From assembly GCF_021283305.1 (NCBI RefSeq), contig NZ_JAJSOK010000058.1:1-49094 (forward strand): DNA of 49,094 bases, written 5' to 3'. The notes beneath the pieces were generated by a model, which saw nothing but the letters and a program-made list of their open reading frames with translations, made no database searches and was not told the origin of the DNA. The DNA is from Pseudonocardia kujensis (GTDB lineage Bacteria > Actinomycetota > Actinomycetes > Mycobacteriales > Pseudonocardiaceae). The translations under genes were made by a program, and so were the position numbers. Below, piece after piece: positions 15,844-23,904 of this stretch; the stretch's first letter is position 1; every line of letters starts with the position of its first letter.

Positions 15844-17016
15844 TCAGTGGGAGCGGCCGACAGGCCCGATCTCGGGTCGCCGCCAGAGCTCCCATCCGGT
15901 CTGGACCACACAGACGGCCGTCAGTGTCGCGAGCGCGGCCAGCGCGGGTGCGAACATGGCGAGCGGGATGACCGCGGCCGCGGCCAGCGCAGCGAGCACC
16001 CGGTCGGTGGCCAGCTGGTGGTGGTCCCGCCAGCGGTAGCCGACATCGGCAGCGAAGAACAGCGCAACCCCGCCGGCCAGGGCCAGCGCGGGCAGCAGCG
16101 GCAGGGGCTCGTCCACCCCGGCGACCGCCTCGTGCACCCCGAGCGCGAAGAACACGACCCCGGCCACCAGCGGCAGGTGCAGATAGCTGTAGGAGTCACG
16201 CGCCAACCGCGCCCGATCCTGGCCCTCGGCGCCCCGCAACCGGCGCTCTGCACCGGCGCGAATGTAGCCGAAGTAGGACCACCACAACCCGGCCGCGATC
16301 AACACGGCAAGCACGACCCCGACGAGCACCCCGGGCCGGGCCAGGTTCTCCTCGGCCCCAGCCCCGACCTCCACGATCGCCTCGCCCAACGCGATGATGA
16401 CGACCAGACCGTGCCGTTCGACGAAGTACGACGGCGCGACCCGCCAACCGTCCGTGCCGACGAGGAGCGGCCCGGAGAAGTCGATCACGACAGCTGCGAT
16501 CCACAGCAGCTCCCTGGCCGGCGAGTCGAGGAACGCCGCGGCCACCACGAGCGCCGGCCCGGTGAGTAGGGTGGGGACCAGCCGCAACGCGGCGGCGCCC
16601 ACGGCGGCCTCGCCGCGCACGTCGAGAACCAGCAGCACGACGTGCATCAGGCGGACGGCCACGAGCGCGAGCCCGAACACCAGCGCTCTGGCGCCGAACG
16701 CCTGCGGCAGCGCGACAGCGGCGACCAGCATCGCCGCCATCGCCAGGAAGATCAGCACCCGAGGAAGCGGACCCGCGTGGGCCGAGGTGTTGGTCAACCA
16801 GGCGTAACAGACCCACGCCCACCACACCGCGGCCAGCCCGAGCAGCCCGTGACCGAAACCCACCCAGGAGACGTCGGCCATGATCAGGACGGTGACCTGG
16901 GCCATCGCGTAGACGAAGACCAGGTCGAAGAACAGCTCCAGGGTGCCGACCGACTGGTTCTGCACCTCGTCCGGCGCCTGCTCGTCGGACGACGGTGTTG
17001 CCCGTTCCTCGCTCAT
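15844..17016 (-). CDS. LtrA-family membrane protein
   Basis: A 390-residue low-temperature-requirement A family protein. After a short acidic head comes the signature SVGTLELFFDLVFVYAMAQ, then about ten further hydrophobic segments. The conserved APSYFVERHGLVVIIALGEAIV motif, with its invariant E-R-x-x-L and G-E, is present in the middle, and the GLWWSYF stretch follows. Family proteins are inner-membrane and of uncertain biochemical role. ATG 17016 is chosen because the long frame upstream is not protein-like; its ribosome site (GGTGAG) is weak. No operon partners. The region up to 17259 holds no gene I can support. Confidence 0.9.
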   Translation of the reverse strand: MSEERATPSSDEQAPDEVQNQSVGTLELFFDLVFVYAMAQVTVLIMADVSWVGFGHGLLGLAAVWWAWVCYAWLTNTSAHAGPLPRVLIFLAMAAMLVAAVALPQAFGARALVFGLALVAVRLMHVVLLVLDVRGEAAVGAAALRLVPTLLTGPALVVAAAFLDSPARELLWIAAVVIDFSGPLLVGTDGWRVAPSYFVERHGLVVIIALGEAIVEVGAGAEENLARPGVLVGVVLAVLIAAGLWWSYFGYIRAGAERRLRGAEGQDRARLARDSYSYLHLPLVAGVVFFALGVHEAVAGVDEPLPLLPALALAGGVALFFAADVGYRWRDHHQLATDRVLAALAAAAVIPLAMFAPALAALATLTAVCVVQTGWELWRRPEIGPVGRSH

Positions 17017-17259
17017 CTCACCGGGATTCCCCCGCGGTGCCCGGATAGTGCTGCAACGGCGGTTCAGTACTTCGGTGGTCGTTCCCAGCGGGGGCGGTAG
17101 TGGCTGACGCGGGCTTCGTGTCGGCGCCGCCGCACCTGGTCTTCCCGCTCCACGCCCACGGAGACAGAACGTGCTGCCTGCTCGTTGATCCAGGCCCACT
17201 CGTCCTGGCATGGCCCCGCCCGAGATCACTTGTTGCGCGCGCCCGGGCCCGAACGGGCC

Positions 17260-17640
17260 CTACCGGAACGCCTCGACCACCGAATCGAACAATTCGAAAC
17301 GGCCGGCAAGCCGCAGCATTCGATCGGGGATCGGGTTGTTCGTCACGACGACTCGCAGTTCGCTGCCCCGGCGGCGGAAGGTGTCCTGCACTTCGACCAG
17401 GCGCCGAGCCCCGCACGCAGCCATGAACTCCACGAAGCTCAGGTCGAGCACGACCCGCTCGGCCCGGTGCGACTCGACCCAGAGCTGCATCTCGAAGCAG
17501 TTCCTCAGGTCGATCTCCCCGAACAACATCAGCACCAGGGCGTCGGTGGTCGGGGCGGCCAGCTGTTTGACCCGGCAAGCAAAACGAGCCCTGCCCTCCG
17601 GGCAAGGTGCGACCCACTTCAACAGGCCGCGCCACGCCAC
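17260..17640 (-). CDS. STAS-domain protein (anti-anti-sigma-like) lacking the serine
   Basis: About 126 residues if GTG 17640 is the start, which is uncertain. The STAS fold is clear: VLMLFGEIDLRNCFEMQLWV, RVVLDLSFVEFMAACGARRLVEV, ELRVVVTNNPIPDRMLRLAG, FELFDSVVEA. In SpoIIAA-type antagonists the loop reads D-S-S-G and its Ser is phosphorylated; here it is A-A-C-G, so control by an anti-sigma kinase is not possible in the usual way. Similar Ser-less STAS proteins exist among actinobacteria. An inverted repeat GGGCCC-GAAC-GGGCCC (17245-17260) overlaps the stop codon and may end transcription. WhiB is encoded divergently upstream. Confidence 0.75.
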   Translation of the reverse strand: MAWRGLLKWVAPCPEGRARFACRVKQLAAPTTDALVLMLFGEIDLRNCFEMQLWVESHRAERVVLDLSFVEFMAACGARRLVEVQDTFRRRGSELRVVVTNNPIPDRMLRLAGRFELFDSVVEAFR

Positions 17641-17874
17641 GCAACCCCGACCGACCAGCCCAGCCGCCCACCGGCCCGAGGCACCTCCGACCGCCGACAC
17701 CCCGCCCCCGTCGTCCCCGCCACTGCCTCCCCGCGTGCCGGTGTCGGATTGGACGAGCGGGGCAGCAGTGGCCCTCCTGGCGATGTCACGGCAGGTCTGC
17801 CGGACCGACCGCGGCCTTCGTGTTGGCACTGTCAGGCCGAGGTCCGAACCGGATCGAGGACGGAGCATCGGTCC

Positions 17875-18171
17875 ATGACCATCTGGCTGGATCGGGCGGC
17901 GTGCCGAGACGTCGACCCGGAGATCTTCTTCCCCACCGGCACCGGAAAGCTCGCCGATCGTCAGCTGACCCGGGCCAAGGCGATCTGCCAGTGTTGTCCG
18001 GTCCGGCCGGAGTGCCTGCACTGGGCCCAGTTCCACGCATCGGGCGACGGGGTCTGGGGAGGGCTCGATGCGGACGAACGCGGGAGCTCCGCCGAACCCG
18101 GGTCCAGCAGGGCGGGGCGTGATCCTGCTGCCGACCCTGCGCATCGACGACGAGGTGGTCGGCAGCGGTAG
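17875..18171 (+). CDS. WhiB-family iron-sulfur regulator with frameshifted tail
   Basis: 98 residues as read. Four cysteines for a 4Fe-4S cluster are present: C10, C38, C41, C47 (CxxC then five residues to the last Cys), followed by GVWGGLDADER. From codon 70 (about 18082) the frame departs from the family: the next frame over reads RELRRTRVQQGGA and stops at 18122, which is the usual basic DNA-binding tail. One lost base after GACGAACGC explains this. The protein as encoded would have a Gly/Ser/Ala-rich tail. ATG 17875 has GGAG 9 bases upstream. It is either a real lesion or a sequencing error. Confidence 0.82.
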   Translation: MTIWLDRAACRDVDPEIFFPTGTGKLADRQLTRAKAICQCCPVRPECLHWAQFHASGDGVWGGLDADERGSSAEPGSSRAGRDPAADPAHRRRGGRQR

Positions 18172-18300
18172 CCCGGCCCGGCACGCCCAACGCCACCCTC
18201 GAGATCCGGCCTGGCAGGCGGATGCGCCGGCCGCCCGCGCCCCCGACGCTGACCTTCGCAGAGATCGAGAACCAGAGGTCGAACGAACCTGAGGAGAGAC

Positions 18301-18603
18301 ATGTCGGTCGCGGTGGGACTGCTGGTGACACTGGAGGCACTGCCGGGCAAGGAGGCCGACGTCGAGGAGTTCCTCGAGGCCGGTCGCTCGCTGGTCGAGG
18401 AGGAGCCGGCCACCGTGGCCTGGTTCGCCGTCAAGCTCGGACCGACGACGTTCGCGATCGTCGACTTCTTCCCCGACGACGCCGGCCGCACGGCCCACCT
18501 GCAGGGCAAGGTCGGACAGGCGCTCGGGGCGAGGGCCGACGAGCTGTTCGCGAAGGCACCCGACATCGCGCAGCTCGACGTCGTGGCGTCGAAGCTGCCG
18601 TGA
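18301..18603 (+). CDS. Antibiotic-biosynthesis-monooxygenase (ABM) fold protein
   Basis: A 100-residue dimeric ferredoxin-like (ABM/YgiN type) protein. It begins VAVGLLVTLEALPGKEADVEEFL, continues with a central TTFAIVDFFPDDAG strand and ends KAPDIAQLDVVASKLP. It has GAGGAGAG at good distance before ATG. Members act as small cofactor-free or haem-binding oxygenases or as stress proteins of unknown substrate; nothing in the context chooses between these. It stands alone between WhiB and a synthetase remnant. Confidence 0.88.
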   Translation: MSVAVGLLVTLEALPGKEADVEEFLEAGRSLVEEEPATVAWFAVKLGPTTFAIVDFFPDDAGRTAHLQGKVGQALGARADELFAKAPDIAQLDVVASKLP

Positions 18604-18699
18604 CCGGGAGACGGGCCGGCGCACGGGGATGCGGGCCAGCAGGGCGTGCCTCCGCCGGGCCGTCGCCGATCGGTCGACGCGCTTCGGTGGCGGTCAGCC

Positions 18700-18860
18700 C
18701 CTCGATCCGGGCGCTTCGGCGTAGGTCAGCGTTGATCACCGTCCACCACCCCGATCCGCTCCCGTGCGCGGCCGCCGCACGATCCAGGTAGGCCGTCGGC
18801 GTCATCGGCTCGAAGGACACGGAGCCCCGTACGGGGTTCATCTTGTTTCTCCAGTACATC
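18700..18860 (-). pseudogene. Acyl-CoA synthetase N-terminal remnant
   Basis: The minus strand opens MNPVRGSVSFEPMTPTAYL, then DRAAAAHG, and in shifted frames ERIGVVDGDQR and LTYAEAPG. These are the first 45 or so residues of AMP-binding acyl-CoA ligases (P-M-T-P-x-x-F-L-x-R-A-A...Y-G-D-R-x-A-V-V-x-G-x-x-x-x-T-Y-x-E). Two frameshifts and an abrupt end make it dead. It may be the stump of a ligase once adjoining cluster A. Confidence 0.6.
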
Positions 18861-18916
18861 GGGGAGCCCGGCGGCGGTGTGACCGGCGCCAAGGGTCGAG
18901 GAGGCGCCCTGCTCCT

Positions 18917-19909
18917 TCAGCTCGACGTCGGCGCGCACCCGATGCGGCGCACGCCCTCTGGTGGGTCGATCTCGCTCGCGCACAAGAACTCGAGGAAGCG
19001 GGCGGCGAGCGGCGAGCGACTCTCCGGATGGTGGTAGGCGATGCCCACGACGCGGGTCGCGCCAGGGGAGTCGAGAGGAACCGCGACGAGATCGTCCAGG
19101 CCGAAGCCGTGCACGTCCGTGGCCGGTAGTGCAGCTACGCCGACGCCCGCCCGCACCAGCCTCACGATCGTCGCGATACTCGACGCGTTGACCTGCTGGC
19201 TCACCGAGATCGAATGGCGCCGGAACGCGGCATCGACATCGTCACGGATACTGATGCCGGGTCGCGTCGCGACAACAGCTTCGTGCTGAAAGTCGTACCA
19301 CGACAGCATCTGCCTCGTGGACCAGTGGTGTCCTTGGTGGGCGACTCCGTAGAAGCGTTCCTCGAGGAGAGGCCTGAAGCAGTAGCTGTCAGGAAGATCG
19401 ACTGATGTCGTCAGACCGAGCTCGACGGTGCCGTCCTCCAGACGGTCGAGGACTTCGTCCGCGGTGCTGTCGATGATCTCGAAGGTGACATCCGGGCGAT
19501 CCTGGGTGAACCCATGCACGATGCTCGGCAGCAGGACGGCAGCGAAGCACGGCAGGGTGGCCACCGAGACCGTGCCGGTCTCCGCGGCTGCGTACGACAT
19601 GAACCGGCGGAGGCGGATCTCCATGTCGTCGAGGACCGCCCCCGTCGCGAGGAGGAACGCCTGCCCGGCCGCGGTGGGAACGACATTTCGGGTCGTCCGC
19701 TCGAACAGACGTACCCGTAGCAGCCGCTCCACCTCTTTGACCCGGCGGCTGAGGACCGACGGGGAGATGTGCTCGGTTGCCGCCGCCTTGGTGAAGCTGG
19801 AGGAGGCGGCGACCGCCTGCACGGCCCGGAGGTGTCGCAGCGTGAGGTCCGGGAGTGGCCCGGCCGCGGGCAAGGTGCCCAGGGGCCGGGCCGGGCCGTC
19901 GAGCCCCAC
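18917..19909 (-). CDS. LysR-family transcriptional regulator
   Basis: A 330-residue LysR regulator. The winged helix-turn-helix is at about residues 22-80 (LRHLRAVQAVAASSSFTKAAATEHISPSVLSRRVKEVE...LFERTTR), followed by the two-lobed effector domain (TVSVATLPCFAAVLLPSIVHGF...). It is on the same strand as, and only 2 bases downstream of, the acyl-CoA synthetase gene, so it is likely cotranscribed with cluster A. LysR proteins in catabolic loci normally need a pathway intermediate as co-inducer. The GTG start at 19909 fits the usual N-terminal length with a modest extension. Confidence 0.92.
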   Translation of the reverse strand: MGLDGPARPLGTLPAAGPLPDLTLRHLRAVQAVAASSSFTKAAATEHISPSVLSRRVKEVERLLRVRLFERTTRNVVPTAAGQAFLLATGAVLDDMEIRLRRFMSYAAAETGTVSVATLPCFAAVLLPSIVHGFTQDRPDVTFEIIDSTADEVLDRLEDGTVELGLTTSVDLPDSYCFRPLLEERFYGVAHQGHHWSTRQMLSWYDFQHEAVVATRPGISIRDDVDAAFRRHSISVSQQVNASSIATIVRLVRAGVGVAALPATDVHGFGLDDLVAVPLDSPGATRVVGIAYHHPESRSPLAARFLEFLCASEIDPPEGVRRIGCAPTSS

Positions 19910-19911
19910 CG

Positions 19912-21804
19912 CTAGCTCGACCGCGACCGCACGTGCTCGGCGATGACGAAGTCGTCGTTCGCGCCGTACATCTCGTCCACCAGCGAGGAGAACGATCTCA
20001 CGACGACGTTCCGCCTGATCTTGCCGTTGGCGGTCCGCTCCCCGCGCGCGGTCTCGAGGGCCCGAGGCAGCACCCGGAATGCCTTGAGCTGTTGGACGCG
20101 CGCGAGGTCGGCGTTGACCTGTTCGACTTCGGTCCGCAGGCGTTCTGACAGGGCAGCCGGGTTGAGCCCGATGGCCAGCGCGCTCGGCTCCAACAGCACG
20201 GTGAGGTACTTGCGTCCGTCGCCGACGATGATCGCCTCGTTGATCAGGGAGCTCTCTTTGAGTCGGGTCTCGACGGGCTGCGGGTTGATCGTCTTTCCGC
20301 CGCTGGTGATGATCACGTCCTTCTTACGTCCGATGAGGCGGATATCGCCGTGCTCGGTGCGTTCGACAAGGTCTCCGGTTCGGAACCAGCCGTCCTGGAG
20401 CACGGCGTCGGTCTCTTCGGGGTTGTGCCAGTACTCCCGGAAGAGCAGCGGCGCCCTCAGCAGCATCTCGCCGTCCGGGGCGATCTCCACCCGGTAGCGC
20501 GAGTCGGGGAACTCGCGGCCGATGCGGCCCGGACGCGGGAAGGGCTGGTCGAACTGTCCGACGGGGCAGCCCGCGGTCTCGGTGAGTCCGTAGTTCTCCC
20601 GGAGATCGAGGCCCCAGATCTGCCAGAGAGCCATGAGGTTCTCCGGCATGGCGGCCGAGGCTGTCCAGGCGACGCGAATGCGGTCCATCCCGACGGTCGC
20701 CCGCAACGGCAGGAACATGCCGCGGAGCGCGGCGAGGTAAGCGAGCTGCAGGACGAGTGACCGGCGACCGGACCACCGTCGTTCGGCCATCCGCCGGCCG
20801 ATTCCCATCGCCGCTCGGTAGGCGTGACGCCGGATGCCCCTCCAGGACTCCGCTCGAGCGATCAGTTCGCCGGCCGTCTTCTCGTAGAAGCGGGGCGGCC
20901 ACAGCAGGGCCGTGGGCCGCACCGCGCGCACCACCTGCTCGTAGTCCTGCATACGGCAGTAGGTGGCCACGAGGCGGGTGAGCAGCGGGGTGAAGATGAG
21001 GAGCAGCGCCGGCGCCACGTGGGCGAGCGGGAGGAACCCGACCATGTCGTGGCGGCGGGTTTCCATGCCCGGGTAGAGCCCGATGATGGTCTGGACCGCG
21101 TGCTGCAGCGTGCGGTGGGAGTGTGCGACGCCCTTCGGGGCGCCGGTGGATCCGGAGGTGTAGAAGAGCACGGCGGGGTCGTCGAGGGTCGTGGCCTCGA
21201 CCAGCTCCTCGAGCCGGTCGGCCGGCTCGCCTCCGTGGTGTGCTCCCGCTGAGCTCAGCTCGTCCCAGGTCGTGCCGGTCACCGAGTCGGGTAGCCCGGT
21301 CGGGGCGGCGTCGATCCCGACGACGAGGCGTAGCGCGGGTGTGCGTGCGGCGACCGCGGCGACCTTGTCCAGCTCGGTGGAGCTCTCCCCCACGAAGCCG
21401 ACCGCTTCGCTGTGGACGAGGAGTTGCTCGATCTCGGCGCGGGAGTTGGTCGGGTAGACCCCGATCACGACGCCACCGACGCTCTGCACGGCAAGAGCGG
21501 CGTAGATCCATTCGGGGCGCGCGCTGCTCATCACGGCGACGCGATCACCGTGGCGTACCCCGTTCTCGGCGAGGCCGAGCGCAGCGTCACGGACCCGGTC
21601 CCGGTACGTCCGCCAGGTCACCGCCTGCGCGTTCCCGTCGCGCCAGTAGCGCATCGCGACGGCCTCGGGTTCGGAACGGGCACGGTCGAGCAACAGTCCG
21701 GGGAGCGTCCGGGTCGGTTCGAACTCCGTCAGTTCCGTCTCCGTCAGTTCCATCTCAAGGCCCTCTCCGTCAGCGCCGACGATCCTGCATCTCATGTCGA
21801 TCAT
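19912..21804 (-). CDS. Long-chain-type acyl-CoA synthetase (AMP-forming)
   Basis: About 630 residues, of the FadD15/FACL type. The P-loop-like FYTSGSTGAPKGVAHSH (A3), WTASAAMPENL, ENYGLTETAGC (A5), GWFRTGDLVE (A7), IGRKKDVIITSGGK (A8) and the catalytic Lys in TANGKIRRN (A10) are all visible. It activates a carboxylic acid to its CoA thioester with ATP. Start ATG 21804 overlaps the flavin reductase stop (ATGA); an ATG 17 codons later is possible. Cluster A order on this strand is LLM, two crotonases, flavin reductase, this ligase, LysR, all overlapping or nearly so, which implies one transcript. Confidence 0.93.
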   Translation of the reverse strand: MIDMRCRIVGADGEGLEMELTETELTEFEPTRTLPGLLLDRARSEPEAVAMRYWRDGNAQAVTWRTYRDRVRDAALGLAENGVRHGDRVAVMSSARPEWIYAALAVQSVGGVVIGVYPTNSRAEIEQLLVHSEAVGFVGESSTELDKVAAVAARTPALRLVVGIDAAPTGLPDSVTGTTWDELSSAGAHHGGEPADRLEELVEATTLDDPAVLFYTSGSTGAPKGVAHSHRTLQHAVQTIIGLYPGMETRRHDMVGFLPLAHVAPALLLIFTPLLTRLVATYCRMQDYEQVVRAVRPTALLWPPRFYEKTAGELIARAESWRGIRRHAYRAAMGIGRRMAERRWSGRRSLVLQLAYLAALRGMFLPLRATVGMDRIRVAWTASAAMPENLMALWQIWGLDLRENYGLTETAGCPVGQFDQPFPRPGRIGREFPDSRYRVEIAPDGEMLLRAPLLFREYWHNPEETDAVLQDGWFRTGDLVERTEHGDIRLIGRKKDVIITSGGKTINPQPVETRLKESSLINEAIIVGDGRKYLTVLLEPSALAIGLNPAALSERLRTEVEQVNADLARVQQLKAFRVLPRALETARGERTANGKIRRNVVVRSFSSLVDEMYGANDDFVIAEHVRSRSS

Positions 21805-22301
21805 GCGGCGCCGTCTCCGAGGTGGAGGAAGCCGCCTTGATACCAGGCAACGGGCTTGCCGCTGCCCGTCCGAGCGTCGTGCACCCGTCCGATGAGGATC
21901 ACATGATCCCCGCCGGGGACCGCCTGTTCCCACGAGCAGTGGATGACCGCCGCGGCCTCGGGCAGCACCGGATGGCCATGTTCGTCGGACTCGAACGTCT
22001 CGTAGGCGAACTTGTCGGCGCCTTTGGTCGCGAAGCGGACCGCGAGCTCCGCGTGCGCCGGCGTCGCGATGTTCACGACGAACTGTTCGGCTGCCATGAA
22101 CACCGGAAAGCAGTCCGCCCGTCGGTCCAGGCAGACGAGGACGAGCGGCGGATCCAGGGACAGCGCCGCGAACGAGCTGGCCGTGAACCCATGGCAGGTT
22201 CCGGCAGCGCTGCGGGTGGTCACGATCGTGACGCCCGACGGAAAGCGCGCCAGCGCCGACCGGAAGATCGTCGGGTCCACCGCGTGCCGCTGGTCAGCCA
22301 T
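21801..22301 (-). CDS. Flavin reductase-like protein (cluster A)
   Basis: A 166-residue flavin_reduct/HpaC-type protein: FRSALARFPSGVTIVTT at the start, GFTASSFAALSLDPPLVLVCLD, FVVNIATPAHAELAVRFA, and a C-terminal GRVHDARTGSGKPVAWYQGGF. It supplies reduced FMN (or FAD) to partner monooxygenases by NAD(P)H oxidation. The LLM protein at 23901-25094 in the same unit is the obvious partner. Its ATG overlaps the end of the crotonase upstream by 8 bases. Confidence 0.92.
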   Translation of the reverse strand: MADQRHAVDPTIFRSALARFPSGVTIVTTRSAAGTCHGFTASSFAALSLDPPLVLVCLDRRADCFPVFMAAEQFVVNIATPAHAELAVRFATKGADKFAYETFESDEHGHPVLPEAAAVIHCSWEQAVPGGDHVILIGRVHDARTGSGKPVAWYQGGFLHLGDGAA

Positions 22302-23079
22302 TCCAACCCTCCCGGGCCGCGCGTGCGGTGGGATCCTCGAAGACCGTCCTGGCCCCCGCGGCTGTGGCGGTGAGCTGCTCCTCGTCGGACCAGCCCTCGG
22401 TCCGGTCGGCGAGCGTGCGCTTCAGCTCGGCGTACACGACGGGCGGTTTCGCGGCTGCGCCCCGAGCATGGGCGACCGCGGCGGTGAGGACCTCGTCGGG
22501 GGGGACGACGAGGTCGACGATTCCGAGGTTCTCGGCGTCGTACGCGTCGATCGGCTCCCCCCCGAGCAGAAGCCGGCGGGCGGCGCGGTCCCCCAGCAGT
22601 CGGCGGGCTCGGGGGATGCCCTTCACCGCCGGCAGCAGCCCGTGGTTGATCTCGGGGAAGACGAACCGCGCGTCGGTGGAGGCGTAGACGGCGTCCGCGA
22701 ACAGCGTCATCTCGATCCCGCCGCCGACGCACCATCCGTTGACGGCGCAGACGAGGGGGCGGGGGTAGTGCTCGAATGCACCCAACAGAGCGTGGAAGGC
22801 CGTCATGCGCTCGACCATCGCCTCGACGCCGTAGCCGACGGCTTCCTTGACGTCACCGCCCGCGGTGAAGAACCGGTCGCCCGCCCCCGTCAGGACCAGG
22901 GCGGGGGCGTCGGCGCGGCGTGCGAGGTCGCCGATCGTCGTGGCGAGCCGTGCGACCAGGGCGTTGCTCAGTGCGTTCGCAGGCGGACGGTTCACGGTGA
23001 GGACGACCACGCCGTCCTTCTGTTCGGACAGCCGTACCTCGTCGAGGGCCGTGTGGTGCGGGACCGCGGTCATGCTCAC
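22294..23079 (-). CDS. Enoyl-CoA hydratase/isomerase, canonical active site (cluster A)
   Basis: A 261-residue crotonase. The oxyanion-hole segments ANALSNAL and GDRFFTAGGDVKE are present, and both catalytic glutamates are kept: Glu123 in WCVGGGIEMTLFAD and Glu143 in FVFPEINHGLLP. Hydration of a 2-enoyl-CoA is the expected reaction. It is followed 8 bases inside by the flavin reductase start and preceded by a second crotonase that lacks these residues. The pairing is repeated in cluster B. Confidence 0.92.
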   Translation of the reverse strand: MSMTAVPHHTALDEVRLSEQKDGVVVLTVNRPPANALSNALVARLATTIGDLARRADAPALVLTGAGDRFFTAGGDVKEAVGYGVEAMVERMTAFHALLGAFEHYPRPLVCAVNGWCVGGGIEMTLFADAVYASTDARFVFPEINHGLLPAVKGIPRARRLLGDRAARRLLLGGEPIDAYDAENLGIVDLVVPPDEVLTAAVAHARGAAAKPPVVYAELKRTLADRTEGWSDEEQLTATAAGARTVFEDPTARAAREGWNG

Positions 23080-23085
23080 CTCCGG

Positions 23086-23904
23086 TCAAGTCGTCGGTAC
23101 GCCGACGGTGCGGGCGGACGGGAACTCCACGGGGCGCTTCTCCCGGAAGGCCTGGCGGGCCTCGGCGTAGTCGGCGCCCGCGAAGTCCAGGATCTCCAGC
23201 GCCGCGGACAGCTCGTGCTGGGGCACGGCGTTGGTGAGCCAAGCGTTCAGGGCGCGCTTGGTGAACCGAATGGCCTGCTGGGAGCCCTGCGCGAGCTGGC
23301 TGGCGACCTCCAGCGCTCGTGGCAGCACCTGCTCGCGCGGGACCGCCAGGCTCACCAGCCCGATCCGCTCAGCCTCGGCACCGGTCAGCTTCTCCGAGGT
23401 CAGCACGTAGTACTTGGTCTTCGCCATGCCCACCAGGAGGGGCCAGATGAGCGCGGCGTGGTCGCCCGCGGTGACGCCGACCTTGGTGTGGCCCTCGACC
23501 AGCACCGCGTCCTCGGCGGCGATGCTGATGTCGGCGAGCAGAGCGGTGGACAGTCCGTATCCGACCGCGGGTCCGTTGATCGCCGAGATGATCGGCTTCT
23601 CGATCCGAAGGACGGTGGAGACCCGCCTGCGCTCGGACTCGAGAATGGCGAGAGCGTCCTCCGGGGTCGGATCGGGCTGGGCCACGTCCATCCCGGTGCA
23701 GAAAGCCTTGCCGGCACCGGTCACCACGACCACCCGGGTCTCGTCGTCGCGCTCGACGTCGGCCCAGATCCGGCTCATCTCCTCGAACATCGGCAGCAGG
23801 AGCGAGTTGTACCGCTCGGGGCGGTTGATCGTGATCAGCAGCACGCCGTCGGCGGGCCGCTCGGTCAGGACGTGCCCGGATCCGTGGTTGTAGAGATCGC
23901 TCAT
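23086..23904 (-). CDS. Crotonase-family protein lacking both catalytic Glu (cluster A)
   Basis: A 272-residue crotonase-fold protein: YNSLLLPMFEEM, GAGKAFCTGMDVA, NGPAVGYGLSTALLAD and AVLVEGHTKVGVTAGDHAAL. At the two positions of the hydratase glutamates it has Ser119 and His139. It is therefore unlikely to be a simple hydratase; decarboxylase, isomerase, ring hydrolase or thioesterase activity are all known among such variants. ATG overlaps the LLM stop (ATGA). It is cotranscribed with a canonical crotonase. Confidence 0.88.
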   Translation of the reverse strand: MSDLYNHGSGHVLTERPADGVLLITINRPERYNSLLLPMFEEMSRIWADVERDDETRVVVVTGAGKAFCTGMDVAQPDPTPEDALAILESERRRVSTVLRIEKPIISAINGPAVGYGLSTALLADISIAAEDAVLVEGHTKVGVTAGDHAALIWPLLVGMAKTKYYVLTSEKLTGAEAERIGLVSLAVPREQVLPRALEVASQLAQGSQQAIRFTKRALNAWLTNAVPQHELSAALEILDFAGADYAEARQAFREKRPVEFPSARTVGVPTT

